A stretch of DNA of 64,000 bases from Serilophus lunatus (GCA_013399895.1 VXBA01005480.1:333490-397489); one strand, 5' to 3'. Shown: positions 47,074-61,515, counted from the stretch's first letter. Translations and numbers: made by a program. The notes: generated by a model from the sequence alone, not told the origin.

Positions 47074-50000
47074 TTGATGGCTTTACAGAGAAACCATGCT
47101 ATCTTCTCTGGAAAAGTGGGATGTATTAAGGAGCTTCCCTGACTGCATGGTGCCAGATCTTTACTGAAGCAGCATTATGTTGCTGTGGCTAAGCTGTAAC
47201 TTGTGCTATGCCTTCTCCCTCTTTAGTTCTCCATCATCCCACTTCTTTCTTAACAAAAATAAAACACCATTTGAAAACAAATGTACTGCTTCCTAAGATT
47301 ATGATGGTGATGGTCCAAAGGAGTGGCTTCTAAGATGCACAATTCCTTGGAAAGTAACCCTGACCCCTTGAAAGACCTGTTTTCTCAGCAACACTGGGGA
47401 TATTGCCAGGTAGGGAATGGCCTCATTTTTGGGGACTTGTCCTTGGGTCGACTGTCACCTTCTGTTGGTTGTCCATGAAGGCATTGCACGACTTTGCCCT
47501 CTCTGCCTGTGTTAGCTGGTCAGGACTGTAGAAACACTCTCTATGTGGTGTGATGGAGCACTTCCCTTTGCCAGAGGGTACATGTTTGCCATAGGGAAGT
47601 CCTTTCCAAGTTTGGATTCTGATTATCCACAGATAATTAGAGGAAAAGATAAAAGAGGAATTAGAAGAGAACTACCCATGGGCCCCAGGAGAAAGTAGAT
47701 TCCAGCAAGAAATTTGGGGCTTGTGAGTTTTTTGCCTGCACATTTTCTTGTACTTTTTAATAGTATTTTTTTAGCAGGGGTCCTGGTAATGTTCCTCAGA
47801 GCCTTCTGGCATAGCAGATCGGGATATTTGCAGACAGTAAGTGCCAGTTCTGTGCGGAGGAATGGGAGAAGAAACTGGGGCTGGAAAATATTTCATTGGC
47901 TTGTGCAAAAAACCTTACAGGTGATGCTAAGAAATATCATTATGTTTAAGCAAACAATTCCACTTGGAATAGTAATACCCCAAAAATATTTGCAGCCACT
48001 TAGTTCAAGGGTGCTGTTTCCATGCTCTCTGATTTAGTTGAATCCCTGTGTGCCTCCAGCTGGTGTTGTAAAAAATGAGAGGAGAGATTAAATCAATGTA
48101 TGCCGTCAATTCCTCCTCAGCCCTCACGGTTTCAGTAGTAGCTCATCTGCACAGATTTCTTAATGTCTTGAGGCAAACTCTCCCATGGGCTTCCCTGAGG
48201 ACCACACACAGACATCCAGCTCTCTTCTGGAATTTTCCTGTTAATTGCCCACCTTCTAAAAAAGCAGTTCCTGTTCTTATCAAGTCACAAATAACTTCTT
48301 TTTGAATAGCTCTGATGTGCTACAAGGGAATGGTAAATAGAAGTGTCTCTGTTGTGCCTTTTGCTTCTCACAACACATGAATACTATGAAAAAACAAACT
48401 AGTGGGACTTGTTGACTCCACACGCAGGTCTGAGGCTGTGTGTGAGCGATTGCCATATCCATGTGAATCCTGTTCCCCTGTCCAATTTTGGGAGGCTTCT
48501 ACCAGGAGCGAGTGCTTTTGTAGGCAAACAAGTTACGTGCGCTCCCACATGCTGTGTTCTTGAGTCAGACAAATTTCTGCTCTTACACAACATGTTGGTT
48601 TCTAAGATTTGCATAATTGTGTTCTCTACCTTTTGGATCTCTTGTGTTTTTAAATTCTGCTTTCCTGGCCAGTGCAATTTATCACAATTAACTTGTAATC
48701 TTCTGCATTGGCCTCTATCATCTCTTCACTTGAGATGGGAAGCAAGTGTAGATCTTTGAAAGAGATGTCCTACTTAGAAGCAACAAAATGTCTTTCACAG
48801 GATCCGGTGTCTAATAAGCGAGTATTCAAAACTGTGATAACATCCTAGAGTGCAAATCTGGGAACTTTGTTGTTGCTGAGCTGTGCTGTCTCCCCACAAC
48901 TAAGCTGCCTTGCAGTAGTTGGAAAAGACGCTCTGAGATTTGGGCTCCTGCCATTGGTTTGATATGTGACCAGACACGAGTCACACCTGACTTGGTTTGC
49001 CATAGGTGCTTGACTTCAGTTTCCCTGTGCACAGGGATGTTGCAAGGCTTGACGTGGGAAAATGTATTTAAAACAACTGCACAGGTTGTTTCAAAGCACA
49101 GAAGGTCAGAGATTCCCTGACACAAATGTGATGTTGACTTCTCTCTGTGAGAGCTGACCAGCCATGCACAGGGAGCTCTTGGTTTGGTGTCCTCCGACCT
49201 CAGTCAGGGCAGACCAATGAGCTCTGTGGCAAAGTGCTGTCAGTTTGTAACTCTGGGTTTGACCCTTTGGACCAAAATCAATCCCCTGAAGCAAGTTACG
49301 TCTGAAATTCCCATGCTGGGGCGCCTTTATTTGGCCCTGGGAGGGCTGGATGGATACTTTGACATTTTGGGAAAGCCCACCAGATGGAGCTCGTGTTTGA
49401 GGGATAAAGCTCCGGTGGCCTGCTGCAGAAGCTGGGAAAATAGGACATAGCTCTCGTTTTTATTGCATTGTTTCAGTAACAGGGTTGAATTGAGCAAGCC
49501 TGGCTTCCTAAGTGCTTGCCTATAACAGGAAGCATTCGGTGCTAAAGATGTGGGAAAAGAAAATGTGGTTTTGCACCTAGAAGTGCTTGAAGATTTCACT
49601 GATGTTTTCATTTTCTTGTTGCTTCCTTATTTCTATCCTTTAGTATGCTTCCCTTATTTAATTATAGTAAGTGGACCCTTTGACTACTAAATCCATATAA
49701 AATCAAAGCCATGGAAAACTTCCTTAACGGTTTAGAGGACAAAAAAATACATTTGGGGAGTGAGAAGGAAAAGTATTCAACCTAAAAGACAGCTAATGAA
49801 ACATTGGAGTGTGGCAAAGAAAGCAGAATTCGGCACGTCTTAGTCTGCAAAGTTTTCTGAAAGACATAATCCATGGACTCCAAAGTCCAGCTACACGTCC
49901 TTGCCACCAGGACCATGCTAGTTTTAGTGTGCACATCACCTCTCAGATCTCTTCTAAAACACATTTTTAGAAGCACATTTGCTGTTCATGTAATCAGACT

Positions 50001-53000
50001 ACTACAGTAATACATCAGAAAGCAGTGTAAACACTCTGGCTATGAGGACATTGTGCTTATCTTCAACACGGGTGGTACGAGCACCGAGGAGATTCGGCCC
50101 CTGCTCCACATACAGCCTGAGGTGGTAACAAGTCACGTTCTTCATGGAAAGCAAAACAAATGGAGTCACTAAATTCACCTCCCAATGAGACAGACAAGTC
50201 CTTGCAGCCCACCTCTGTCCTCTGTAAAGCAGCAAAGCCATCCTGCGTGTCACATAAAGATGAATTTGACTCACTTTCCATCAGATTTATTTTTAAGCTC
50301 CACCAACCAACTAAAAAATGTGTTCATACTGTACAGCCTCTAGTTTCAGCCAACTTGAAGCAGGCCTACTGCCTCATACTGTGGGATTTCTTGCTTTGTG
50401 AGAAGGAAAACAATCAGATGATCTTTTATTCTGAATCATATAGGATGAGCTTCTCTTCAATAATGCCTTTAAAACCATTCTATAGCTCGTCATCCCACCC
50501 AGTTGTTGCCTGGAGCTCTCCTCTCCTGTGTATATGTGAATGGCAGCATACAAAACATCACTGCTAATTGCTGAGTGCTTGCTGGATACACTTGGGTAAG
50601 AAGAAAGCAGCATATGTGCCTTAATGTAGCTGGATGTATATTTTAAGTGCTGTATGGCAGTTAGTTGTAGTTTTGCAGTAGCCAGATGTTGCACCATGCT
50701 TAATTTAACCTCTTTTTGCGTTGTTACAGCCTGTAGTGCAGACTTTGAAAAAAGATAAAGTTGAAAACCTGGGGCTCCTCAGAGGAGAAAGGCTGGTTTC
50801 CTCATTGGTTCCTATCAGAAAATGCTGTCACTGGTCACAATGACTGACAATTTTCCTTTTGCTGTTTCTTGATGTTTTCTGTCTATTAAGGAAATGGCAC
50901 ATTCCCTAGGGATCATGGGTGTCTGCTCATTAAATGCACTCAGTACCATGGGTCACTGCTCATCCAGGGCTGCTCTATCCAGAGAGTGCCAGGTCTACTG
51001 CACACAGCAACGTTACGTCCTGTGGATGCTAAGAATCCTGGGATCAGCTCAGGATCTTCTGGGAGAGTCCAAAGGGAAATATGTTGTCATGGTGGTGACT
51101 TGGGTGCTTCTGCCGAGTAGAGTTTGTAATTTTATTTTTCTTTCTTATCATTGGTTGACCAGATTGGAAGAAGTCTCAGTCATGAAATGGGAGCTGAGGA
51201 TATCAAAGGCTGGTCTTGACCTAGAGGAAGGAAGGAGGAGCAAAGGAGGTTCATGCCATGGATTTTTTAGTGACCTGGAAGGAATTAGGACTCTACAGAC
51301 TCCCCTCGTCTCTCCTGTGTGGAGGTAAATCCTTCTTGGTCAGCCGCCTTCAGATAAACCCAAAATCAGTTCTTCAAATCCATTCTAGTATTCTGCTTAA
51401 GAGTTTCCAGCCTTTTGTATTTCATAGGCAAGTACTTACGGAGTTCTCAAATTGGCCCTAAAAATTGCAGTTACTGCTTTTGCACTGAAAATTTATGAGG
51501 AGCAGAATGAAGCTGTATGTAGAGCTGAAGTTTAGTGCATATGAAGCATTAAATTCAAAACAACACAAACCAAGACAAAAGTTGGTGTTTAGTTTCAAGT
51601 ACCATTTTTGAACAGCTGATTCTTGTTGCAAGGAAAGAGTTTGTCACTCCATTGTGCGAGAGTGTAATAGTGTGGTCGAAAAATAGTGACTTGAATCAAC
51701 ACTTTGTAGTGACATGTCTAAAACAATTATTCTTTGAAGACAGGAATATAACAAGGACCTGGGTCTGGGCTGTGTCTGTGGGAACACCTAGTCACGTAAG
51801 AATTAAAGGGTGCATGTTCTAGATCAAAGTAGCCTATACTTCGTAATATGTTTAATTATCATACCATTCATCTTTATTAAATTCATTTGTTTTAATTAAA
51901 GGAATAGATATTTTGCCTCGGAGTTTAAGGGGTCTGTTGGGCAATTGAGATTAAATCAATGTCTTACGAACAATTTTATCTGGAAAATAGATTAGATTAT
52001 TTTTAAATTATGCAAAATAACATCTTTTTTTTTCCTCCAGTAGAATAAGATTATGATTAAGAAATAATGCTTGGAGCATGAAAGCTCTGCTTGTCATTAT
52101 TTTTCACATTCAGATTTAGAATTTTAGAGTAAAATCTTTCATCTTTAATCTGGTTTTATTATATCAAACATGGCAAAATAAAACAAGTGCTACTATAGTG
52201 TCTAACAGCAGGTGTTTTCCAACGGTGATGTGGGAAATGCCAGTGGTGGATACTTCATTCAATTGGACCATATTTTAGATTTGTGTTGTATTTTTGTGCT
52301 GTTGGAGCAATACATCTTGTTAATCAGTTCATAAAACAGTAGGATTAAAAAGAATGCACTGGAGGTGTAAAACAGTCAACACCAAGAGAGTTTAAAGATT
52401 AGCTTAATAAATGAAACATAATTGGATAAAATAGGCAAGTAATGAGTTGAGGGAAGCCCAAATGTGTAATTTCTTGGGGTCAGTGGCAATGCATCAGTTT
52501 ACACTGCATCTTGGTAAAGCCTAGAGGGCATGTAATGGGGTGTTGTGCAGAGCTCTGCTGTTGAGATGCCTTGTTTTAACCTTCTCCCACCAGGGCTTTT
52601 CAGTTAAATCACAAGCTGCGCGCCAACTGCTGCACATGCTTTTGATTTTTCCCAAGAGAAGGTAAAGAAAATGCCTCTTGTTAGAAAAAGAAACCATAAT
52701 TGAGGCTAGCAGGGAGCCAGCAACGTGTGTTGGGTCTGGTGCTCCTTGCCTGCCTGCCCGGGCTGTGCTCAGGGAAGCAGCAGCACTGTGGGAAGGTGTT
52801 CTCACAGGTCCGTCCTTTGACTGGCCCTCACACAGGTCACTCTGCTTCAAGCACGAGAAAAATCTCTTCCTCAGATGAAACCTGTGGCTCAGCCTTGGGC
52901 AAGCAGTTCCTCCAGTGAGGAACATCAGCATTCCTGCTGCAAGCAGGAGCATCATTTCTATGCTCACAGCATTCAGTTTAATCCCTCACCTGTGCTCTGT

Positions 53001-55733
53001 TGCCTCTTGGGCTCCACCTGGGCATTCATGTGTTGCTCCTCTGGGGCAGGAAGCAGCAGCTACCAAGCCAGATGCTTCCTAGATGCCTCTTGAGGCCTCT
53101 GCTGTCCAGCCCATTCCTCTTCTGAGACAGTGAGCACTGTGTGACACCGCATAACTAAAACCCATCACATCCTGAGTTACTGGGCATAACTGATTGATAA
53201 ATCTGGTTTAGCACCTCAGTTTCTGATGTTAATAAATAACAATACCCTTCCCCTAACAACAAATGCTGGCCAATGGGTTACTGACAACAGCTCTTCAGAT
53301 CTGCACCGTAATGAGAACCATGTAATTGGGTGAAAAAATTATGTGTACACGCAGGCACACACAGTGTCATCTGTCCTCCATACCAAATGCACAGCAGCGC
53401 TGGGTGCTAAAATTTGCAATGAATTATTTATATGATGAATATCCAATTGCCCGTTTCCATTTTTGTTTCAGAAGGATTCATTATTCAGGATTTATTCACT
53501 GGATAGCTTATTAAACGTTTCCTGCTCTTCTTTTTTTTTCTAGAACACACATCTTGTTTCCTGGTAGGACCTATCCACCGGATCTAGCAGGGTCTCCAGG
53601 CGTGGTGATACCATGAAGAGTGCCATTTTTACCCAGACAGTTTAATGCCAATTTCTAGGTGCTGGGTAGTACCTGGGACTATCCCAGGTACTATTTAATG
53701 GATTTAAAAGGAATCACCTACGCAGGAGAATTTCCTTATTCGGGGCCTTCATTGTTTGGTTTCCATTCAACTGGCTGCCCTAGTACCTTCCAGACATTTA
53801 CGTAGTTTTCAGCATTTAAATCCCAAATCTTCTTCCTGTACCTGTGTTTATTATTTTTGTACCTTATAAATTTTTGAGGGAAGCAAATCTTGTTGTGAAG
53901 GTGTTTTTAACTGCACCGCTGGTTGGGAGTCGCTCTGTGCTACCCTTTAAATCACAACAGAGATTTACAGTTGCAATAGAGGCGGAACTACAGGCATCCA
54001 AAAAGAGAGTTATCTGTGTGGAGGAGCCGGTATTCACATACCTCTGTAAATAATATCCCAGGGATGTCGTCTTGCTTCCCCTGAAATCACAAACAGTAAT
54101 ACCCCCTAAGAAACAATAGCACTAAAACCGTCCTCGGGTTAAAAATAATCGGTTTGCCTGCGTGTGAAGCGCACAGTCTCAAGAGCTCTTTGGCTGGGTA
54201 GCAATATTTTACCTCTAATGACCTCAAACCCGAGCCAGCCATTTCTGCAGGCTCTACAAAATCCTGTTGTGCCATGAATCGTACCCGAAGGTAGCTGCCT
54301 GCCTTCACCTGAGCACATCACTCTCTGCTGGCTCCTGCATGCTCTGGCAAAGCTGCTCAGAATGTTCTGGGTTTTCTTGACTAATTCTGGCTTTCTTATT
54401 TAGTCAGATTCCTCCATTTTTGGATGATTGAATCCCTGGGCGTTCTGCATCAGAAAGAGGAGCACGTGTGTTTTGCTGAGATCTTTTTACTGAGGTGTTG
54501 CAGTTGGAGGTGAACAACCCTCTGGAAAGGAAGAGGTTGGGAATGCTGCGTGCAAATACCAGGTATTTTTTGGTTCTCCTTAAACATTCATAAATTTATT
54601 CTAAACTTGTGTCTTTCCTCCCTTCCCCAAACTCCTGCCCTTGAAACCTTTTTCAAATCGATAAATACAGTTGTGGATTATGTAAAAATAGGGACATGAA
54701 AACGGGGGGATAACTGGAAAGGGGCTCCCATGAGGCTCTTTTTCTTAATCCTGGGCTTCTTTCGGTGAACTCGTATTTTTGAGCAGACCTCGGGCAGAGG
54801 GGTTGCCGTGAATGACCCGGCTGCTCTGTGAGTTGACAGGGTGGGAGGTAAGTGGCAGTAACTAATGGCAATTAGCAGAGGTCTGGACAGCTATGTGTCC
54901 CTGAAGACACGAGCTCTTTTGGGGGTTGTGCCTTCACAGAGTGCAGCTGTTTGTCACCCTACAGAGTATGACTGTTTGAATCCTTCCACTGAGGCTTTGC
55001 TGTCAGATTTGCTCAGCTGTCTTACAAGAAAAAAAAAGGAGGTTTTATTTTATATTTTCTTCCCAAATCTGTTGAAGTAGCAGGGAAGGCAGGATTACCT
55101 TCAGGGAAATTACCCATCAGCTGCTATCAGTAATAATTTGCTTAATGCTTATGTAGCACTTGACATTCCTATGACTGATGTGCCAAAAAGGAAACAAAAA
55201 CAGAGGGGTTTGGTTTTAAATGGCAAAGGATAGTTTCTGCCTTTTCGTTGCAGCTCCCAGATAATTTTAAGGACACTGTCCCTCGCTCCCCAAACCTGAA
55301 AGCTGCCTCCGACCAAAACGTAATGAGGGAGTAGGTGAGAGGTTGAATATGCAGCTTCGAGCCCCGTTTTCTAAACTGCAGGAGGGTTTCATAAATCCCA
55401 TTTCTCACGCATCCTTGACAGCGTCTCCAACCCTCTCTCCCGCCTCCATCGCTGTTGGGATGTTCCGCAGCGCTCCCGCAGCTCCGACCCCTTCAAGCAG
55501 CGGCTGCGTGAAAAAGAGGAGTGGGAGCGCTGCAACCCCCCTTCCTCCCCCGGCGTCCTCCGGGTCCCCGCATTCCCCCGTCCCGGCTTTCGGGCAGGAC
55601 ATAACCCTCCAAGATGGATGTTGAGTAGCCCCTGGCAGCGCAGCCCCGCACAAAGCCGGGCGGCGCGGCTCCGCCGGGGGCGGCGGCCCGGGCCGGGCTC
55701 CCCCGGGGCCGCGGGCTCCCCCCGGGCCCGCCC

Positions 55734-55761
55734 NNNNNNNNNNNNNNNNNNNNNNNNNNNN
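55734..55761. other. Assembly gap in the CpG island
   Basis: A run of 28 N flanked by very GC-rich sequence, with a further single N at 55929. Short-read data often fail in such DNA, so the missing length is unknown. Confidence 0.95.
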
Positions 55762-56070
55762 CGAGACGCGCCGGGCGCCGCCGCTCAGCGCCCTCCGCCA
55801 AACTTTTGCCGGCGCTCGGCCGCCCCGCCGTTCCTCCCGGGAGGAGAAGCCGGGCCGTGCCCTCGCCCCGGGCGGCAGCGGGTGCCCGGGGGGCTCCAGG
55901 CTGCTTTTCCCTGGGTTTTATTGTTTTTNAAAGGGACGTGCGTGACACAGTCTCCGCCGCAGCCCGTCCCCGCCGGAGCGGGGGGGTAGGTAAACACCCA
56001 CCCCCCTAAAAGAAAAAAGCCTCCCCACTCCGCGGGAGGCACAGGACGGGACGGGACCGGACGCCGCAAG

Positions 56071-56076
56071 GTAAGG
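56071..56076 (+). other. Candidate splice donor of a 5' non-coding exon
   Basis: CGCAAG precedes GTAAGG inside the CpG island, matching the donor consensus. It would end a first exon transcribed on the plus strand. Confidence 0.35.
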
Positions 56077-59000
56077 CACCGACACCGGCACCGTGTCGGA
56101 GGAGCGGGGCCGCCCGCAAAGCCCCCTCCGCTTGCCGCCGGGGCGGGCGGCGGGCGCGGTGGTCCCCCCCGGCCCCGGGACCCCTCGGCCAAAGCGGGGT
56201 GGGGGACGCGGCCACCCCGGCGCCGTCCCTCCAGCCGCGGCTGCAGCGCCGAGCCCCGGGTCCCGGCACCGCTCCGCCACGGCCAAAGCGGGATGCTGCC
56301 GGGAGGATCTCGGCGTCCTCTCGGATCTCCTCTTCGCCTTTGAGGTTTGGTTTTTCCTCTCCGTTTTTGCCGTCTTCCAGCCCGCGGCGGCCGGTGCCCC
56401 ACAGCCTGGGCGGCTGCCGGGATCCCTCCGGCTCGTCCTCGCTGCCGCTGAGCGGGTGTGTGCCAGGCAGGCAGCGTCGTACGTTGTTTACCGGGGGTAA
56501 AAAAAGGGACTACCAAAAAAAAAAGTAGACGGAGAACTCAACGGTGGGATGTAAGTGCTGAGGTTTGCTACGTGCAGCCTTGGTTGTGCTTTTATTTCGA
56601 CAGCAGAGACAATGGCTACAAAGCGTTGTTTAATCACTTGCAGATATAACTTTTATGTATTTAAACCTTCACGGCAGGCGCAGATTTTTTGAAAAGCTGT
56701 GATTCTGTGAGCATTTTTGTTCTGGATGTATTTAAAACTTGAGCAGTAACATGCCCGTCGTTCCTCAGGCGGGTTAGCTGGGTGCCAGGGATGAGCACGA
56801 TCGTGTCTGTGCCGTGCTGCTCAGCGCTGGTCTGGAAATCGTCCCGCTGGACACCGAGGTAGACTAGGCGGCCTTTGCAAAACTGTTTTCCTAGAGCGGG
56901 TTGTGAAGCTTGTAGCTTCCCTTGGATTCTCCCTCCCCACCAAAGGATCTGGTTAGCATCTAGTTACAATCGGTAATTAAAACACTTAAACGGTATTGCT
57001 GTTTTTGTGGCTTGACTGAGCTGCAGGAGGCGAGCTCAGACGGGGGGCGAGGTCCCTGCCATAAATACAGGGATCTCCCCGGCCCGGCTGGCTGTCTATA
57101 AGCAGATGTTCCCAAACAGGAGATGTTCTGTGGCACAAGTGTGGCACCGTGTCTCTCCTGGAGCATCCTACAGTCAGGCTGCCCAGGAGCCCCATCCAGC
57201 CCTGTCTGAGGATGGGCTTCCATCCTCGATGCTCTGATTTCGTGTTTGGTCGAGACGGTGGAGTTGTATCTGTGTAAAACTAGAAGAGGCGAGAACGATT
57301 TGAAGGTGAATTCCTCCCTGGGTGGTTGGTGGCGGGGTGATTTATGACATTTGTGACCCTAGCAAGGCACTGCTGGCTTGGCCATTAGCTGGTTTCCATA
57401 GAACTGGGTATTAGACATCACCAGCACCCTTGGCTGTGCTGTAAGAGGGAGCAGGGGATGGTATTTCTGTTCAGCGTACTTCGAAAATCGCTGATTCTTA
57501 GCTATTTTAGGAATGGCATTTCAGATTGCCTCTTGTCAGGAATGCCTCATCCTCCTGGCCTCACTCTCCTACCTCGTAGCAAAATGCATACCTGCAAAAG
57601 GAGTCAGCTTTCCAGGACCACTACAGGTCTCTGTGAGTACCTAGAGCAATGTCTAGAATTTAAACTTGCTAGAAGCTGAAGAAGAGGACTTTTTACAAAC
57701 ACTAGGAGATTTCTATGTTCTACTTTGACCATTAGAAACATGATGAAGCTGCAATGTGCAGTGGTGCATCCTCTGTGGGTATATCCTGTCCGTGTGTAGT
57801 CAGGGCCCTGTGGCTGTGCTTTGCCCTGTGGTGAGAAGAGCAATACCCGTGCCTTGTGGGCTTTCTGTGCCAGCAGATAACAAGCCTCTCTTAATTCTGA
57901 AATATCTTTGTAAATATGCAGAAAAAATTCCTTCAGCCTTTCTGTGATGAGGAACATGGGTGCATCGCACTCCGTCTCTGCACGGCCCTGAGCAGAAAAC
58001 CCATTGCTTTTTCTGCTGTGCAGGGTGGGCACTGCAGCGTGTCATTGCAGCCCTGCCAGGGAGGTGACAAGCCGTGCTCCGTGGCACCCACGAGCAGAGC
58101 CAGCTGCTACCTGGCATGATCCACACCTGGCAGGTGGTGGCACACTCGTGACATGCTGCTGGCGTCACCGGCCAGCGAGTCACCTCCTGCCCCAGCCGCC
58201 CTGGGGGAGGTTGGGGATTGGTGGTGAGATGCTCAGTTTGACAGGGAGTTCAAATACCAGGTGAGGGGGTGCTGATCCCACTGGGATTAGTGTGGGCCCC
58301 TCTAATTGGAAGGAGGTTGTCACAGAGGTGAGGCAGAGCTGGGCAGGACTGCCCCGCACGCATGTGTTGTTGTGGATGACTAGTTCGGAAACGCTGAGGA
58401 AAAGCGTTTAGGTTTCCCCAATGTTTATAAATACAATATGGTGCAAACTGTCAAGCAAGCTGTTCAAAATCATGTAACGCCTGTGCTGCCTTCCCCGTTC
58501 GGCTCAAATGCCTTCACCACATACTCCGTGTTCGTCTGACATTTAAAGCTCCCGGCACGCAGCTCCGGCCCATCTGCCGTGGCTTTTCCAGCACTCCTCT
58601 CCTCCTGCGAGCTGGGCAGGGGACACAGCAGTGTGGGCAGGGTTGGTGCTTCCTTCAGTGCCACTCTGCTCCTGGTCAGCTTGGCAGAAGCCCAGGCTGC
58701 CCCAGAACACCCCACCTCATACACCAAAACTGCATGTAGGGGCAGAAACAGCGTCTTCGTGTCCCCTTTGCTCTCCTTAGAGGGTTTGTCCACCTTAGAA
58801 GTCCCCTGAAAATGAAGGGATAAACCCTGCCCTAGGAGCTCCAGCCATGCAATGGCCTTCTGCTCCCTCTCCCATGCTTCCAGTCGGGCTGGATGGAGCC
58901 TGTTTGCCGGATGTTACACTCTGGATTGTGCCATGGTCTTCTGCCTTAATATATATAAAAAGACGAGATGTTTATTAAACTCAGACCCTGCTTTTTCTTC

Positions 59001-61245
59001 CACAATTTATGTCTCCAGAGGGCTGGTGATAAACAGTTTATTAAAAAGAAATCCTGATTTATTTCTGCAAATGGTTAAATTTCAAGCTGGTACCAAACGG
59101 TTTTGTAGGAGACCACCTTTTATGCTTCCCGTGGCAGTTTAAAGGATTGCTAGAAAAATAATCCAGAATCTAAGTAGGTTTGGATAAAGGCAAGCCAGGA
59201 CTGTGCGTCAGGGTATGTGGTGCTTTTATGCAGCGCCGTGGCGGATTTTACCACAGAACATCTGGGTACTGGCTTCAGTTACAGCACAGATTTCAGTGGG
59301 ATAACAAGTCCTGTTTGGCTTCACATTCATTTTGAAGTCACTAAACTTTATATGAATAATAAAACTGTAAGCCCATTACTTCACTGTTTTCAAGGGGCTA
59401 TTTCAGCCCTCCTTTGGGGTCTCGCATCTTTCTAGAGCTGGTTTTATTTTGTTTTACTAAGTGGGTATTTATCTTTTCAGCCCCTGGCTTGCTCTCACAG
59501 GAGGCAGATTTACTAATTTGTACCAATGGACACACGAGGGATGACGGGTTTCCATTGGACCCTGCGGAACGTGCACGTTTTCCGCATTAAGGGCAGCCTA
59601 ATGAAAACTGCACGTTTCTCGTGCAAAGCATTTGAAGGGGCTGATGTTGTTAACGTGGAGGGCGATAGAGCTGCTCTGGGCTACCAGTTCAACCCCTCAT
59701 GAGAGTTAAAAGAACAGAGGGAGGTTTTGCTTTGTTTTTCTGTTTGATTATAACATGCAGAGGAGAAGGGTAGACCTGGCTGAAGGAGGGAAGGGCCTCC
59801 TCCTTCAGGTAAGAAAACAAGTTTGCAAGCACTTCAAAAGGGTGCACATACTGGTGGGAATGCCCAGCTCCAGGAGTGATAACCTTGACTATATATACAT
59901 CAAGAAATGTGTGTTTGGAGTGTTAAGTTTTGAGTGAGAGAGTGTGGACAGGCCATGAGTCTGATGTTTACCTTGATTACGGAGCACCTGGTGTGGTACC
60001 AAATGCTGTTGCGTTCAATATTTTGATGTCATTGACTGTATGGGCAGGAATAAACTAGAAGGAATCAGAATTATGTCAAATATCCTAGGTAAGACCAGTG
60101 AGGAGGATAAACTTAAGTACTGCTTGAGCTCTGCAAAATCACGAGCAGAGCAGTAAGTGAGCAACGCCTTGGAGAAAAGGCAGAGTGCAGAAGCTGCGTT
60201 CCCCACTTGGTTTTATCGTGACTGAAATGTGATTCTCTGACAAAAATCCTCATTAGATCAAACAGGGATAGTTTCTGCCTGAGAAAATGACTCAAGTAAG
60301 CTAATGCTCATGGATGGATGGAAGAAGCTTTGAGGGCTGAGGAGATGTTACGTTTCAAACTTCAACAAGATGTCCTTAGGAGAGGAAGTATTTGTCCTTA
60401 GATTGGGAAACTGCTCAGGATAGTAAATCGTAACTCCAGGAGAATGTGCTTAAAGCTGGAAATACATTAAGAGAAGGAGAGAGAGAGTAAATATTAAAAA
60501 GAAATTTGTTCTTTTGGAATTTATTTTCTCATTTGCTGTATGCAAGGACACCCACTGAACAGGAGAAAGATAATGTTAACACAGAGCTGTAGCAGGAGCC
60601 ATCCAAAAATCACATCACTGCATACATGGCTTTGATTGCACCCCAGGGAGCATGTTGGTCATGCGCGACACGTCAGAAACAGGCAAAGTGTCATCTCAAT
60701 TCATGGGTGAGGTACCTGATACTCTTTAATTTCACAAAAAAACATGATGGGGGACATTTTACAGGTTGAGTTTTAAATGCCATTTGAGTAATCAGCGATG
60801 GCCCGTGTCTGCCTCAATGGACAAAAATATATGGGAGTTACTAGAGGGATGCAGGTGAATCCAGTGGGCTCTGTCCTTCCTCCCAGGCAGCAGCATTTTC
60901 AGCATTTCTTACAGATTCTCCAGAGCACATGGGTTTGGTCACGTTTGGCCTGAATTGGGGCTGCTCTGGCTTCAGGGTAATTAACTTCAATAGTTGGAGA
61001 GATGTTTGTTGCTTGTGTGACAGCTGAGATAAGAAGCAGTGGGTACTTACTGCGAGCACCTGGAAAACTGAAAAACAAAAGGCAATAATTTATCTTTCCT
61101 ACTTCATTCCCACCTCCCCAGCTCCGGATATGAGAGCCCCTCCAGCGTGACCCTTGCATGCTCACCACTGACACACCTCCAAGGCCAACACCTCCCCTGT
61201 GATTTACCGGGGAAAAGCATTGTTCCTCTAATTGAGCATATTTCT

Positions 61246-61267
61246 TTATTATTATTATTATTATTTT
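61246..61267. repeat. (ATT)n microsatellite
   Basis: About six to seven ATT units running into TTTATT. Confidence 0.9.
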
Positions 61268-61491
61268 ATTTGACTTCGTTGAAACTTTATTTTAGGGAGT
61301 GAAAGAAAATGACGCTTTTTATCTTTCTCATTTCTAACTTGCTCGTTACCAGAACAGAGCAGTGCTAGACCTGGTGCAAAGGCAGGCGGGCGGTGCGACG
61401 GGATCGCAGGTTCTTTACACACATTTGCAGGGGTGATTAAACAGGGTGGGTGGTTCTTACAAAGCAGCCAGAATATCATGAAGAAAGGAGC

Positions 61492-61515
61492 CCTCTCTCT
61501 CTGTCTCTGTCTCTG

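Larger units (their letters stand above)
39931..55430. other. Intergenic DNA downstream of TNIP3
   Basis: Fifteen kilobases with no recognised gene. Open frames such as plus 50160-50567, plus 50894-51328 and minus 52521-52967 have no visible homology, no adjoining splice pattern I could follow, and stop-flanked lengths within what chance gives. Simple repeats are listed separately. Confidence 0.6.
55435..56495. promoter_or_regulatory. CpG island, probable promoter and 5' non-coding exon of the next gene
   Basis: The sequence changes abruptly from AT-rich to very GC-rich with dense CpG over about 1 kb, the hallmark of a vertebrate constitutive or developmental promoter. Strong plus-strand donors are CGCAAG followed by GTAAGG at 56071 and GGGAT followed by GTAAGT at 56551. 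In tetrapods the gene next to TNIP3 on this side is NDNF, transcribed in the same direction with a non-coding first exon, so this is a candidate NDNF promoter. No NDNF coding sequence is visible to the end of the window. The assignment rests on remembered gene order only. Long open frames on both strands here result from scarcity of stop codons in GC-rich DNA. Confidence 0.8.

Noticed and set aside
50894..51328. 144-codon plus-strand frame downstream of TNIP3, considered as a retroelement or small gene
   Set aside because: No motif, signal peptide or reverse-transcriptase-like block; composition like the surrounding DNA.
52521..52967. 148-codon minus-strand frame
   Set aside because: No homology recognised, and short frames on the other strand overlap it; chance length in a slightly GC-richer patch.
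55785..56516. 243-codon minus-strand open frame across the CpG island, with overlapping frames on both strands
   Set aside because: GC-rich DNA has few stop codons. Frames are open on both strands at once, the product is Arg/Pro/Gly/Ala-rich low complexity, and one frame runs through Ns.
59217..59435. Frame beginning M-V-L-L, considered as the NDNF signal-peptide exon
   Set aside because: Only the first four residues agree; what follows does not resemble NDNF, and no second exon is seen.
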